From: Defluviimonas sp. SAOS-178_SWC
Lineage (GTDB): Bacteria; Pseudomonadota; Alphaproteobacteria; Rhodobacterales; Rhodobacteraceae
Reading direction: 5' to 3'
Assembly (NCBI RefSeq): GCF_039830135.1
Contig: NZ_CP156081.1
Span: 3,706,001 to 3,770,000, forward strand
DNA length: 64,000 bases
Part shown: piece after piece, positions 46,923-55,145 of the stretch
How the letters are laid out: each line of letters starts with the position of its first letter
Position numbering within the stretch: position 1 is the stretch's first letter
Notes under the pieces: model-generated
The model's database searches: none
What the model saw: the letters and a program-made list of their open reading frames with translations, nothing else
Told to the model about the DNA's origin: nothing
Made by a program: the position numbers and the translations under genes

Positions 46923-47981
46923 GTGGGCGTTCACAAAGCAGAACTGAGAGACCTGAACCTCGGCGGCGGCCATGTGCCGGTGCCCTACGAGTTCGGGTAT
47001 GAAAACGAACACCCGGCGGTCTCACTGCCCTTCACCCTGCATGTCTACGGGCAGCAGTTCACCGGAAAGAAGATATCCGTCACGACCATCCAGCTCGTGC
47101 CGCAGGACGAGATCTACCTAATCAAAGGCACCCGCCACGCAGTCAGGCTGCAATTCGAGTTCCAGAACTTCTCGCTCACGATCTATCCCGAAGTGGTCGT
47201 CGTCGGAGAAAGCCGGGACGATCTGGTCCTGAAATTCGTCGACCCGACCGGCGATCACGTCGCGCAACTGCGCTTCGTCCTGAACAGCTTCATCGCCGGC
47301 GACTTCGTCACCCTCGGCGCGGTGATGAGCTATTCCGGCCCGATCAAGCCGAAGGAAGAGAAGAAGTCCGTCGAGCCGAAATGGACCGAGCGTTACCGCA
47401 GCATCGCGGTCGCTCTGGTCTCGGGCCTCCTCGCCCTCACGGCCGCAAGCGCGCTCTATGTCCGCTACACGACGGGTTACGAAATGCACCCTGTTCTGAT
47501 CGAGCGCGCGGGCCAGCCGATGCAGGCGACAACGCCGGGACAGGTGTCCTATCTCAACCCGGACGCGAAGAAGGGCGAGGTGCTCTTTTCGGTTAACGCC
47601 AATAGTGGCGATGTTTTGAACTTCCAGATGCCGTGCGACTGCCAAGCCATTGTAAATCAAGGCGTTAGTGAAGGTCTGACGGTCCTCCCAACCGACGTAA
47701 TATTGACAATTTTGGTTAATAACTTCGACCTCAGTGTTCAGGCCTTGATGAGTGTCGAGGGGTTGGCGCGGGCGATGAAGGGCGACCGGGTTTACCTGGA
47801 TCTGGCAGACGGCAGGTCCATTCCGGTCCAGGCGGTGGCGGGCAAATCCGCGAACACCGCGGCCATGAGCGGAGAGCTCTTCGTCCCGGTCCAGCTGGTC
47901 GCACCGGAAGGGGCACTGACGGAGGAGGATATCGGCAAATTCGCGCAGGTGCGGCTGACGAAATCCTACCTTTGGAATTAG
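46923..47981 (+). CDS. alg44: Alg44-like copolymerase with degenerate PilZ domain
   Basis: A 352-residue membrane-fusion-type subunit. The N-terminal domain (about 15-145) aligns with the PilZ domain of Alg44, ending with LRFVLNSFIAGDFVTLGAVMS, which tracks the Pseudomonas LRYLITSFLSGEIVSVGDLLS segment. One helix (about 158-180) follows, then a periplasmic HlyD-like domain with MPCDCQAIVNQGVSEGLTV, matching SPCDCRVV in Alg44. The RxxxR and DxSxxG residues that bind c-di-GMP in P. aeruginosa are absent, so canonical activation by c-di-GMP looks unlikely. About 47640-47730 is locally AT-rich. The gene starts 10 bp after alg8. Confidence 0.88.
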   Translation: MGVHKAELRDLNLGGGHVPVPYEFGYENEHPAVSLPFTLHVYGQQFTGKKISVTTIQLVPQDEIYLIKGTRHAVRLQFEFQNFSLTIYPEVVVVGESRDDLVLKFVDPTGDHVAQLRFVLNSFIAGDFVTLGAVMSYSGPIKPKEEKKSVEPKWTERYRSIAVALVSGLLALTAASALYVRYTTGYEMHPVLIERAGQPMQATTPGQVSYLNPDAKKGEVLFSVNANSGDVLNFQMPCDCQAIVNQGVSEGLTVLPTDVILTILVNNFDLSVQALMSVEGLARAMKGDRVYLDLADGRSIPVQAVAGKSANTAAMSGELFVPVQLVAPEGALTEEDIGKFAQVRLTKSYLWN

Positions 47982-48002
47982 GGGGCAGAGAGGTTGCGTG
48001 TC

Positions 48003-49421
48003 GTGAAAAAGATCTATCCACTGATCCTTTGCGGAGGAAGCGGAACCCGGCTCTGGCCCATTTCGCGCACACGCAGCCCCAAGCAATTCCAGAAGATCGG
48101 CGGCAAGGATTCGCTGACCTTCTTCCAGGCCGCGATCCAGCGCCATCGCGGTGAGCATTTCCACGACCCGGTAATCGTCACCAACCTGCGCCATCGCGGG
48201 ACGGTCGTGAGCCAGCTTCGCGAAATCCAGTGCGGATCGCGCATTATCTGCGAGCCGATGGGCCGCAATACCGGCCCGGCCGTCCTTGCCGCCTCGCAAA
48301 CGCTTTTCGGCCGCGACCCCAACGCGATCATCCTCGTCATCCCCGCCGATCACGTGATCGAAGGCGAGATCAACGAGACCATCATCCGCCAGATCGACGC
48401 CGCCGCCGCAGGCCAGATCATCACCTTCGGAATCGAGCCGCGCGGGCCCGAAACCGGCTTCGGATATATTTCCAAGGGCGCCGAGAACCCTGACTTCCCC
48501 GGATTGCACAGCGTCGAGCGCTTCATCGAAAAGCCGCCTCTGGCGAAAGCGAAAGAGCTTGTCGACAGCAAATCCGCGCTCTGGGCCTCCGGCATCTCGA
48601 TGTTCTCCGCCCGGACGATCATCGAGGAATACCAGAAGCTCGACCCCGAGACCGCCGTCGCCGTCAAGCGCTCGGTCATGGGCGCGAGCCCCTTCCCCGA
48701 GGCGCTCTACCTCGAAGCGGACGCATTCAGCCAGACCCGGGCCGAGCCGACCGAAAAGGCGGTCTTCGAGAAGACCGACCGGATCGCGACGGTTCCCCTG
48801 AACGTGATCTGGAGCGACGTGGGCAGCTGGTCCGCGATGTTCGACATCTCCAAGCCCGACAGCAACGGCAACGTCCTGCAGGGCGATGTCATCGTCGTGG
48901 ACAGCAAGAACACGATGGTTCGCTCGGAAACCCGTCTTGTCAGCGTCGTGGGTCTCTCGGACATCATCGTGGTGGACACGACCGACGCGGTTCTCGTCAC
49001 CCGCCGCTCGAAGTCGCAAAGCGTCAAGGAGGTGGTCGACAACCTCAAGGCCCGTGGACGCCCGGAGGCGGAACACTACGCCGGCGCCGCCCCGACGATG
49101 GTGCCGTTCTCGATGCCGCGCGGGCTCGAGCAGATCCATCAGACCGACAGCTTCCAGCTTGGCACCAGCCAGATCCCGATGGGCGCCTGCATCGACCTTG
49201 AGGCCGGTCACGGCCGCCAGGTCATCGTGGTGAAGGGCATGGTGCATGCGCAGGGGCCGACCTGGCAGAAAACCGTGCGCGAGGGCGGCCGGATCTATTC
49301 CGACCCGGATGGGCCGATCCGCATCACCAACTGCGCCGATATCGAAACCGAACTTCTGTTCATGACCTTCGATATCCCGGTGGAGTCGCCTAAATCCCTG
49401 TCCATGCCGAGCCATGGCTGA
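48003..49421 (+). CDS. algA: Mannose-1-phosphate guanylyltransferase with vestigial isomerase domain
   Basis: About 472 residues. The N-terminal GMP domain is intact: LILCGGSGTRLWPISR, PKQF, EPMGRNTGPAV and FIEKPP. It makes GDP-mannose for AlgD. The C-terminal part (about 355-472) has the length and layout of the phosphomannose isomerase cupin of AlgA, but the zinc-site block (QMHHHRAEHW in Pseudomonas) is replaced by DLEAGHGRQVIVV (about 395-407). Isomerase activity is probably lost, and a separate ManA may be needed. The start may be GTG 48003 (MKKIYPL, preferred) or TTG 47994. Confidence 0.9.
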   Translation: MKKIYPLILCGGSGTRLWPISRTRSPKQFQKIGGKDSLTFFQAAIQRHRGEHFHDPVIVTNLRHRGTVVSQLREIQCGSRIICEPMGRNTGPAVLAASQTLFGRDPNAIILVIPADHVIEGEINETIIRQIDAAAAGQIITFGIEPRGPETGFGYISKGAENPDFPGLHSVERFIEKPPLAKAKELVDSKSALWASGISMFSARTIIEEYQKLDPETAVAVKRSVMGASPFPEALYLEADAFSQTRAEPTEKAVFEKTDRIATVPLNVIWSDVGSWSAMFDISKPDSNGNVLQGDVIVVDSKNTMVRSETRLVSVVGLSDIIVVDTTDAVLVTRRSKSQSVKEVVDNLKARGRPEAEHYAGAAPTMVPFSMPRGLEQIHQTDSFQLGTSQIPMGACIDLEAGHGRQVIVVKGMVHAQGPTWQKTVREGGRIYSDPDGPIRITNCADIETELLFMTFDIPVESPKSLSMPSHG

Positions 49422-50937
49422 TGTAGGCAGAAGCCTCGCCGTTATCGGAAAATCGACCGTGGCCGCCGGCCTCGGTCTTTTCCTGTTCGCGGCCTCGGCG
49501 ATGGCGGCACCGGATTGGAAGCTCATGGACCTGCGCACGAAGCTCGCCGCGCTCTCGACCACGCTCGGGACCGACGAAGCATCCCGCGACGTGCCGGTGC
49601 GCGATCTGGTCGCGGGGCTGGACGGCAACGTGCTCAGGCATCGCCGGGAATCGACGACCGCGTATAGCGAACCCGACGCGCCGGCGACGATCGGCTGGAC
49701 CGACAGCCGATTTGCGGTCGCGGCGCTGTCGCAGGTCTACGGCGGTCAAAACAATCTCGCCGTGTTTCAGGCGAGCAGCGGCAATGGCACCGATGCGATC
49801 CATATCGACTCCGGTGTCGTCACGCTCCGGCAGCTGCGCGGCCAGATGACCAACAGATATGTCGGCAGGGACATCGACACCGGCGCCGATCTTCTCCGCA
49901 TTCCGCTCATCATCGGCGAGAAGGCGACCTTGCGGCTCACCCCCGGCGAAACGCTGATGCTCAGCCGCCGCGACGGCGCCTTCATCGTCAGCTTCGGCAG
50001 GATCGAAGCCTACGGGGCCGAGATTTCGGCAACAGCGGAGCCCAGCGAGGCGAACAAGGACTTTTCTCCCTTCATCGCCTCGGTCGGGTCCGGCTCGGTG
50101 CATCTTTCGGGAGCGACGCTGAAGTATCTCGGCTTCGGCAATACCGAGAAGTTTTCCGGCCTGTCCATCGTTGCCTATCCGACGATGCGGCCGGCGAACC
50201 GAACCGTGATCGAGAACACGCGTTTCGAGGATATGGTGACCCTCGCTCTCGTCGGGGTGACGGATGCCGAGCTTCACGACAACCGGTTCTTCGACATGCG
50301 TCGAAATCCGCTGCTGCTGTCGCACGCGCCGCACTCGATCGTTGCGGGAAACCTCTTCTCCGGCAGCTCGCCCACGAATGCCATCCGGGTGTCCAACGGC
50401 TCGGGCGGCACCGAAGTGACCGGCAATATCATTCTTGAAGGGTCGCGCGCGGGCATGCTGATCTCATCCGGCAGCGACAATGTCTCGGTCACCGGCAACC
50501 TGATCTGGCGGCGCAACGGCGGCGGCGTGAAGTTGCTCGACGTGACCTGCGGCCGGGTTGAGCGGAACGTGATCCTCGACGACAAGCAGAAAGGCGTCGA
50601 GGTGCGAAACAGCCGGGATGCGTTCGTGCATGCCAACAAGATCATCGGCAACAAGAATGCCGGCGTGTGGGTCTCGGGCCAGACGAAGGGCGAAGTCACG
50701 TACATCACCGACAATCTCCTGCGCGAGAACGGGTCCGGCCTGACGACGGCGGCGGGGGCTGCAATCGCGCTCAAGGGCAACGATCTCTCCAACCAGTTTC
50801 CCCGGCTTCTGGACGGCGACGTCACCCAGCAGTTCCGGTCGATCATAGCGGATCTCCGTGGCCAGACGCCGATCCTCCTCGATGCGGGCGGCGCCTCTCC
50901 GACAGACATTCTGGCACCGACCGAATGCGCCCTTTAG
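49414..50937 (+). CDS. algG: AlgG-like periplasmic parallel beta-helix protein
   Basis: 507 residues with a signal peptide (about 1-32, AMAAP) and a right-handed beta-helix (about 220-430) of repeated GN/DN turns. Alignable AlgG landmarks are KYLGFGNTEKFSGLS and the coil order after it, and the protein sits in the algG position. The mannuronan C5-epimerase signature DPHD is not present; APHS (305-308) is the only possible relic, and the segment equivalent to ISREV (catalytic Arg) reads VSNGS. It may therefore not epimerise and could act in the periplasmic export scaffold. The start overlaps algA by 8 bp. Confidence 0.8.
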   Translation: MADVGRSLAVIGKSTVAAGLGLFLFAASAMAAPDWKLMDLRTKLAALSTTLGTDEASRDVPVRDLVAGLDGNVLRHRRESTTAYSEPDAPATIGWTDSRFAVAALSQVYGGQNNLAVFQASSGNGTDAIHIDSGVVTLRQLRGQMTNRYVGRDIDTGADLLRIPLIIGEKATLRLTPGETLMLSRRDGAFIVSFGRIEAYGAEISATAEPSEANKDFSPFIASVGSGSVHLSGATLKYLGFGNTEKFSGLSIVAYPTMRPANRTVIENTRFEDMVTLALVGVTDAELHDNRFFDMRRNPLLLSHAPHSIVAGNLFSGSSPTNAIRVSNGSGGTEVTGNIILEGSRAGMLISSGSDNVSVTGNLIWRRNGGGVKLLDVTCGRVERNVILDDKQKGVEVRNSRDAFVHANKIIGNKNAGVWVSGQTKGEVTYITDNLLRENGSGLTTAAGAAIALKGNDLSNQFPRLLDGDVTQQFRSIIADLRGQTPILLDAGGASPTDILAPTECAL

Positions 50938-51057
50938 CCCCGTCCCCGCGAAACCCGGCGTGAATTGCTTGGCGAAGCGGGACACCATGCTGTAAAACCA
51001 CGAGAGGCAGAAAACGACGGCGATGACGCCGCGATTGCAGGCAGTGGAACCGTGCCG

Positions 51058-52401
51058 ATGACGCGAAGCAGCAATGCCCGGATGCGGGCAAGTCGCAAGG
51101 CGCCAACCTTGCTGCGCGCAATTGGCGGGCAGGTGCCGCTGCGGTGGGTGGTCTGCGCCATCGGGCTTGCAATTGCCACGCTCCACCCTGCCGCGCTCGC
51201 CGCGCAATCGCTCTTCGGTTGTCGCGATCTTTCCTCGGCGCAAACGCCGACACTCGAAGGCCGCCAGGGCGTCTTTTTCCGGATCGACCCCGATCTGCTG
51301 ACCTACAACCGCTTCTCCGACGAGATCGTCGCATCCATCGGAGTGCTCTCGCGCAACCTCGCGGAGAAAGGCACGACCCTCATCGTTGTTCCGGTGCCGG
51401 CGAAGGCGCTGGCAATGCCGCAATTTCTTGGCCCGGACACCGCCGCCTACGGCTACGATCCTGCTCTCGCGCTCACGATCTACGAAGACACGCTCGCGCG
51501 CCTCAAGTCGGCGGGCGTGGAGGCTATAGACGCCCGGCACGCGCTGCGCACCTCGGTCTCGGGAGAGATGGCGTTCTTCATGGCCGATCCCCGACTGACC
51601 AATGCCGGCCTTCTTGCGCTGGCCCAGGAAATCGCCGGCAGGCTGCACACTGCCCCGGCCAATGAGGGGACGGCGGTCTACGTCTCCGAACCCACCGGAG
51701 CGCGAACGCTTCCGTCGCAGGATCGTCTGAACCTGCAGATGCACTGCCTTACGCCGCTGCCCGACGTCACCACCATGGGCTTCGAGACTGTCGGCGAAGA
51801 CCCCGCGCCCGCCGAAGGCGCCACTCCGGTCATCGTGGTCGGAACCGAGCTTACCGGCGCACCTGAACTGAACTTCGCAGGTTTCCTGTCGGAGCTTTCG
51901 GGCCTCAAGGTCGATCAGTTGAGCGTTCCGGGCGACCCAATCGCAGCACTCTCGGCCTATTTGACGTCGGAGGGCTACCTTGAAAACCAGCCGGAATTCC
52001 TCGTTTGGGAGGTTCCGTCTTGGGCCAATCTCGGCCTCCGTGGCGACCAACCGCTCCGGGAAGTCACGGCCGCCGCGCGGAATGATTGCAGCGAGGATCT
52101 GGTCGTGACGCAAGCGGCGCAGAACCGGGTCAGGGTCGATCTGTCCGGCATCGCGCCTGACGGCACGTCGAGCCTCCGCCTCGACACCGGGGCCGGCGCG
52201 CCGGCCCGCGCCGATTTTCATTTCGTGTCGAAGACCGGAGCCGAACGGACTAGGCCGGTCATGCGCGCCGAGGGCCAGCCGCTGACCGGCCGGTTCTTCA
52301 TGCCGCTGACCGGCCTTTGGCCCGATGGGACCGCTTCTGTCGAGATCGAGACCGTGATCGACCCCGACGCCCTGCCCCAGGTCGCGCTATGCCGAGGATA
52401 A
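51058..52401 (+). CDS. algX: AlgX-like SGNH/CBM protein with lost catalytic residues
   Basis: About 447 residues, with an N-terminal signal anchor (about 29-49). The SGNH-like domain aligns well with AlgX (ELNFAGFLSELSGLKVDQL matches YNFAGFLEEFSGADILNN; LTSEGYLENQPEFLVWE matches MTSEEFHKNPPKILIWE), and a C-terminal carbohydrate-binding-like domain follows. In AlgX the acetyltransferase residues are DHH (Asp174, His176) and the Ser in GTSNSG (Ser269). Here they read DPRL (177-180) and GTELTG (262-267), so His and Ser are gone. It is probably a polymer-binding scaffold. ATG 51058 is chosen, with ATG 51082 possible. A 120-bp gap precedes it. Confidence 0.85.
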   Translation: MTRSSNARMRASRKAPTLLRAIGGQVPLRWVVCAIGLAIATLHPAALAAQSLFGCRDLSSAQTPTLEGRQGVFFRIDPDLLTYNRFSDEIVASIGVLSRNLAEKGTTLIVVPVPAKALAMPQFLGPDTAAYGYDPALALTIYEDTLARLKSAGVEAIDARHALRTSVSGEMAFFMADPRLTNAGLLALAQEIAGRLHTAPANEGTAVYVSEPTGARTLPSQDRLNLQMHCLTPLPDVTTMGFETVGEDPAPAEGATPVIVVGTELTGAPELNFAGFLSELSGLKVDQLSVPGDPIAALSAYLTSEGYLENQPEFLVWEVPSWANLGLRGDQPLREVTAAARNDCSEDLVVTQAAQNRVRVDLSGIAPDGTSSLRLDTGAGAPARADFHFVSKTGAERTRPVMRAEGQPLTGRFFMPLTGLWPDGTASVEIETVIDPDALPQVALCRG

Positions 52402-52406
52402 GACCG

Positions 52407-55145
52407 ATGCGTCGCCTCCTTCTCCCGGCATTGTGGGCCGTCCTTGCGGTGCAACCCGCGCTCGCGGAGCGGTTGACGCTGAACTACCTTCCGCCCGACC
52501 TGCCGCCCAGCAACGTGTGCAACGCCGACCCGGAGGAACGCGACCCGGCGGAGTTGCAGGAAGGCGCGCCGGAAGAGCAGGACCAGGCGCCGGCACCGGA
52601 GGACGTCGCCTTCCTCGACTACCTCACCCGCGACATCCGCGACCTCACCCACGAGGATGCGGACCGCTGGTTCGACTTCATCACGGTCCTCATCAATCGA
52701 CGGGCCGAGCTCGATCCGGGCTTCGCGGGGATCGAGGAAGCGTTTGCCCGCATCGACGTTTATGTCTCGGCCGGGCGGCTCGACGCGCTGCGGAGCCTTG
52801 GCGCGGTCGAGGGCCTCGCGCGGCGGTCCGGCGACCTCACGAACAGCCAGAAAGTCCGGCTGGCACGGCTTTACTGGAACGGCATCGGCGTGGCCGAGGA
52901 TCGTGGCGTGGCCGAAGAGCTGATCACCACGGCGGCATTCGCGGGCAATGCGGACGCACTGATGGAGGCGCTCCGCCTTCAGGTCGCTGGCGGCAGCATC
53001 GAGACCTGGGACCTCGCCCCGGAAGAAACCGCGACCCTCGCCTTCGGCGGCATGGTCGGGCGGCTCAACAGGGGCATTTGCGATCGCGCCGAACGGATGG
53101 CCCGCGAATACGAAGACGGCGACATCCTAACCCCGAACCCGGACCTCGCCTATGCCTGGCGCAAGTTCGCGGCCGATCTCGGCGGCGCGGAAGCCGCCTG
53201 GCGGGTCGTCGAATATCATCTGTCCGCAACCGCCGGGGAGAAGGACAACGAGATCCTCCTGCATTACCTCAGTCTCGCTGTCCGGAACGGCTACGCCATC
53301 GAACCGGGAACCGTCGAGGACATCGTTGCCAGCGGCGCCACCACCGAGGCGGAGATCCGCAAGACGCTCGGCTATAACTACAACCGTGTCGGCTCCGCGC
53401 GCCGGCGGACGGCGGTGCCCTACCTCGACCTTCAGGTCCATCTTACCGGTGACTTCTCCTCGGCCGAGAACGATTACCTGCGCTACCTTAGGGAGGTCGC
53501 GGCCTTGCCGGGCGCCCCCGCCTCCATCCTGACCCGACTCGCGAAGGAGCTTCTCCAGCGACGGGGCCGCTGGGCTGCCGAGGCTGAAGCGACAGTCCTT
53601 CTCGAACAGGCTGCCGCGCGTGACGATCCCGACGCGATCATTCTGCTGGCAAATATCCTGATGAGGTATCGGGGCGAGACGGCGAAGACGAGCCGGACGG
53701 AAAACCTGTTGATCGACGCGGTGTCCCGCCTTGGGCGGGGCGACGCGATGAACGCGCTCGACGCGCTTTATCGCTGCAAGTTTCCCGGTGCGCCGATGCT
53801 GCCGGAAGCCCAGTTCTGGGCCAACGTCTACCGGACTGCCGATGTCGCGCCGGTGGGCGTATCGCCCACCGATCTTGCCAAGTTCGATACCGCGATGGAG
53901 CCCGAGGCGATCGCCAAGATCCAAAGCCTCGCGCTTCAGGGGCATGGCAGTTCCACGGCAGACCAATTGCAGCTTCTCCAGGCCGATCCGGCCGCGTCCG
54001 ACGCCGCGTTGCGGTTCTGGGCGGTTCGGGTCAGTCGCAGCGACCAGGCGCTGGAGGATTACGTCAAGCAGGAATTCGAACACGCGCTGACGCGCGGCGA
54101 GCGCTACAGCGCCGTCGAACTCTTCCGCCGCGCCTTTCTCGATATCGGCCCGTCCATTTCACTCGATCTGGCCGTGACGCTGGTGAAACATGCGGGGCGT
54201 GATCCCACCGTCGTCTCCGAGATCGAAGCCCTTCTGAAACTGTCGGCACAGCGCGGCGAGGGCGCCGCGATCCGGCTCTTGCAGCGTCTCACTGGCCGCG
54301 ACGGCGAAGAGGTCTACCGCACCTATGCCGATGCGATCGAAACGCGGGGGGATTTCCTGGCCCTTATGTACGCCGCGCCCTACGTCCCGGATGACCGGTT
54401 CGATGACTACATGGACCGCGCGATTTCCGAGATGAATTGCTTCACCAAGGATGTCGCAGAACTCGCCGATGCCTATGCGCTCCGCGAACGGCCCGATCAG
54501 GCCTACCACTGGCTTCAGGTCGGGTTGGCGATGGAAAAGGGCCACGTCCTGTCAAAACTCGGCCTTTCCGATCAGCAACTGACGGATTTCGGACGCGGCA
54601 AACCGGCCCCGACCTCGGCGGTCGATACGCTGTCGCTCAGCGAAGGCGATCAGGACGCGCGGCGTCGGCTCTACCTGCGGATGGCCGATCCGGACGACCC
54701 TGCCTACGACCCCGAAGCGGCGGCGACGCATCTGGAGACGATCGTCAAGCACGACGACGCGCCGACCCTCTCCTGGGCGCTCGCGCAATACCGTCGCGCC
54801 GATCAAAGGCTTCGGGATGAGATCGCCAAGCGCATCGACCTGCGCGCCATCGAGGAGCGCGCGGCGCAGGAAGGCGACAGCGCGGCGCAATTCGAGCTTG
54901 GGATGCTCCTGCGGACCGAGGCGTCGGGTGGCGCCGATCTGAACGCCTCGGCCACATGGCTGCTCCGCGCCGCCGAAGCCGGCCATACCGAAGCGATGGT
55001 CGAATACGCCGTCGCGCTGGGTTTCGGCCTCGGGATCCCGGCGGATCCAAAATTTGCCGAGATCTGGCTGCGGGAGGCGGACAGCCTGGGCAATCCGCGC
55101 GCGCGCGATCTCATGAACGTCCTCTCTGCGATGGCCAGAGAATGA
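52407..55145 (+). CDS. Large Sel1/TPR-repeat periplasmic protein (AlgK-like position)
   Basis: 912 residues with a Sec signal peptide (about 1-22, ALAER), then almost entirely helical repeats of the Sel1/TPR type. The clearest repeats are near the C-terminus (AQFELGMLLRTEASGG, AEAGHTEAMVEYAVALGFG). P. aeruginosa AlgK is a 475-residue Sel1 lipoprotein; this protein is about twice as long and has no lipobox in the signal. It probably plays AlgK's part of organising the export complex. ATG 52407 follows the algX stop by 5 bp; an in-frame ATG lies at 52389. Homology to AlgK itself is inferred from repeats and position. Confidence 0.8.
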   Translation: MRRLLLPALWAVLAVQPALAERLTLNYLPPDLPPSNVCNADPEERDPAELQEGAPEEQDQAPAPEDVAFLDYLTRDIRDLTHEDADRWFDFITVLINRRAELDPGFAGIEEAFARIDVYVSAGRLDALRSLGAVEGLARRSGDLTNSQKVRLARLYWNGIGVAEDRGVAEELITTAAFAGNADALMEALRLQVAGGSIETWDLAPEETATLAFGGMVGRLNRGICDRAERMAREYEDGDILTPNPDLAYAWRKFAADLGGAEAAWRVVEYHLSATAGEKDNEILLHYLSLAVRNGYAIEPGTVEDIVASGATTEAEIRKTLGYNYNRVGSARRRTAVPYLDLQVHLTGDFSSAENDYLRYLREVAALPGAPASILTRLAKELLQRRGRWAAEAEATVLLEQAAARDDPDAIILLANILMRYRGETAKTSRTENLLIDAVSRLGRGDAMNALDALYRCKFPGAPMLPEAQFWANVYRTADVAPVGVSPTDLAKFDTAMEPEAIAKIQSLALQGHGSSTADQLQLLQADPAASDAALRFWAVRVSRSDQALEDYVKQEFEHALTRGERYSAVELFRRAFLDIGPSISLDLAVTLVKHAGRDPTVVSEIEALLKLSAQRGEGAAIRLLQRLTGRDGEEVYRTYADAIETRGDFLALMYAAPYVPDDRFDDYMDRAISEMNCFTKDVAELADAYALRERPDQAYHWLQVGLAMEKGHVLSKLGLSDQQLTDFGRGKPAPTSAVDTLSLSEGDQDARRRLYLRMADPDDPAYDPEAAATHLETIVKHDDAPTLSWALAQYRRADQRLRDEIAKRIDLRAIEERAAQEGDSAAQFELGMLLRTEASGGADLNASATWLLRAAEAGHTEAMVEYAVALGFGLGIPADPKFAEIWLREADSLGNPRARDLMNVLSAMARE

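Noticed and set aside
47118..49628. 836-codon minus-strand frame across alg44 and algA
   Set aside because: Antisense to recognisable genes with no family resemblance of its own.
50938..51057. Minus-strand reading GVIAVVFCLSWFYSMVSRF in the algG-algX gap, possibly a fragment of a membrane protein
   Set aside because: Only about 36 residues, no start or stop context and no identifiable family. It could be chance.
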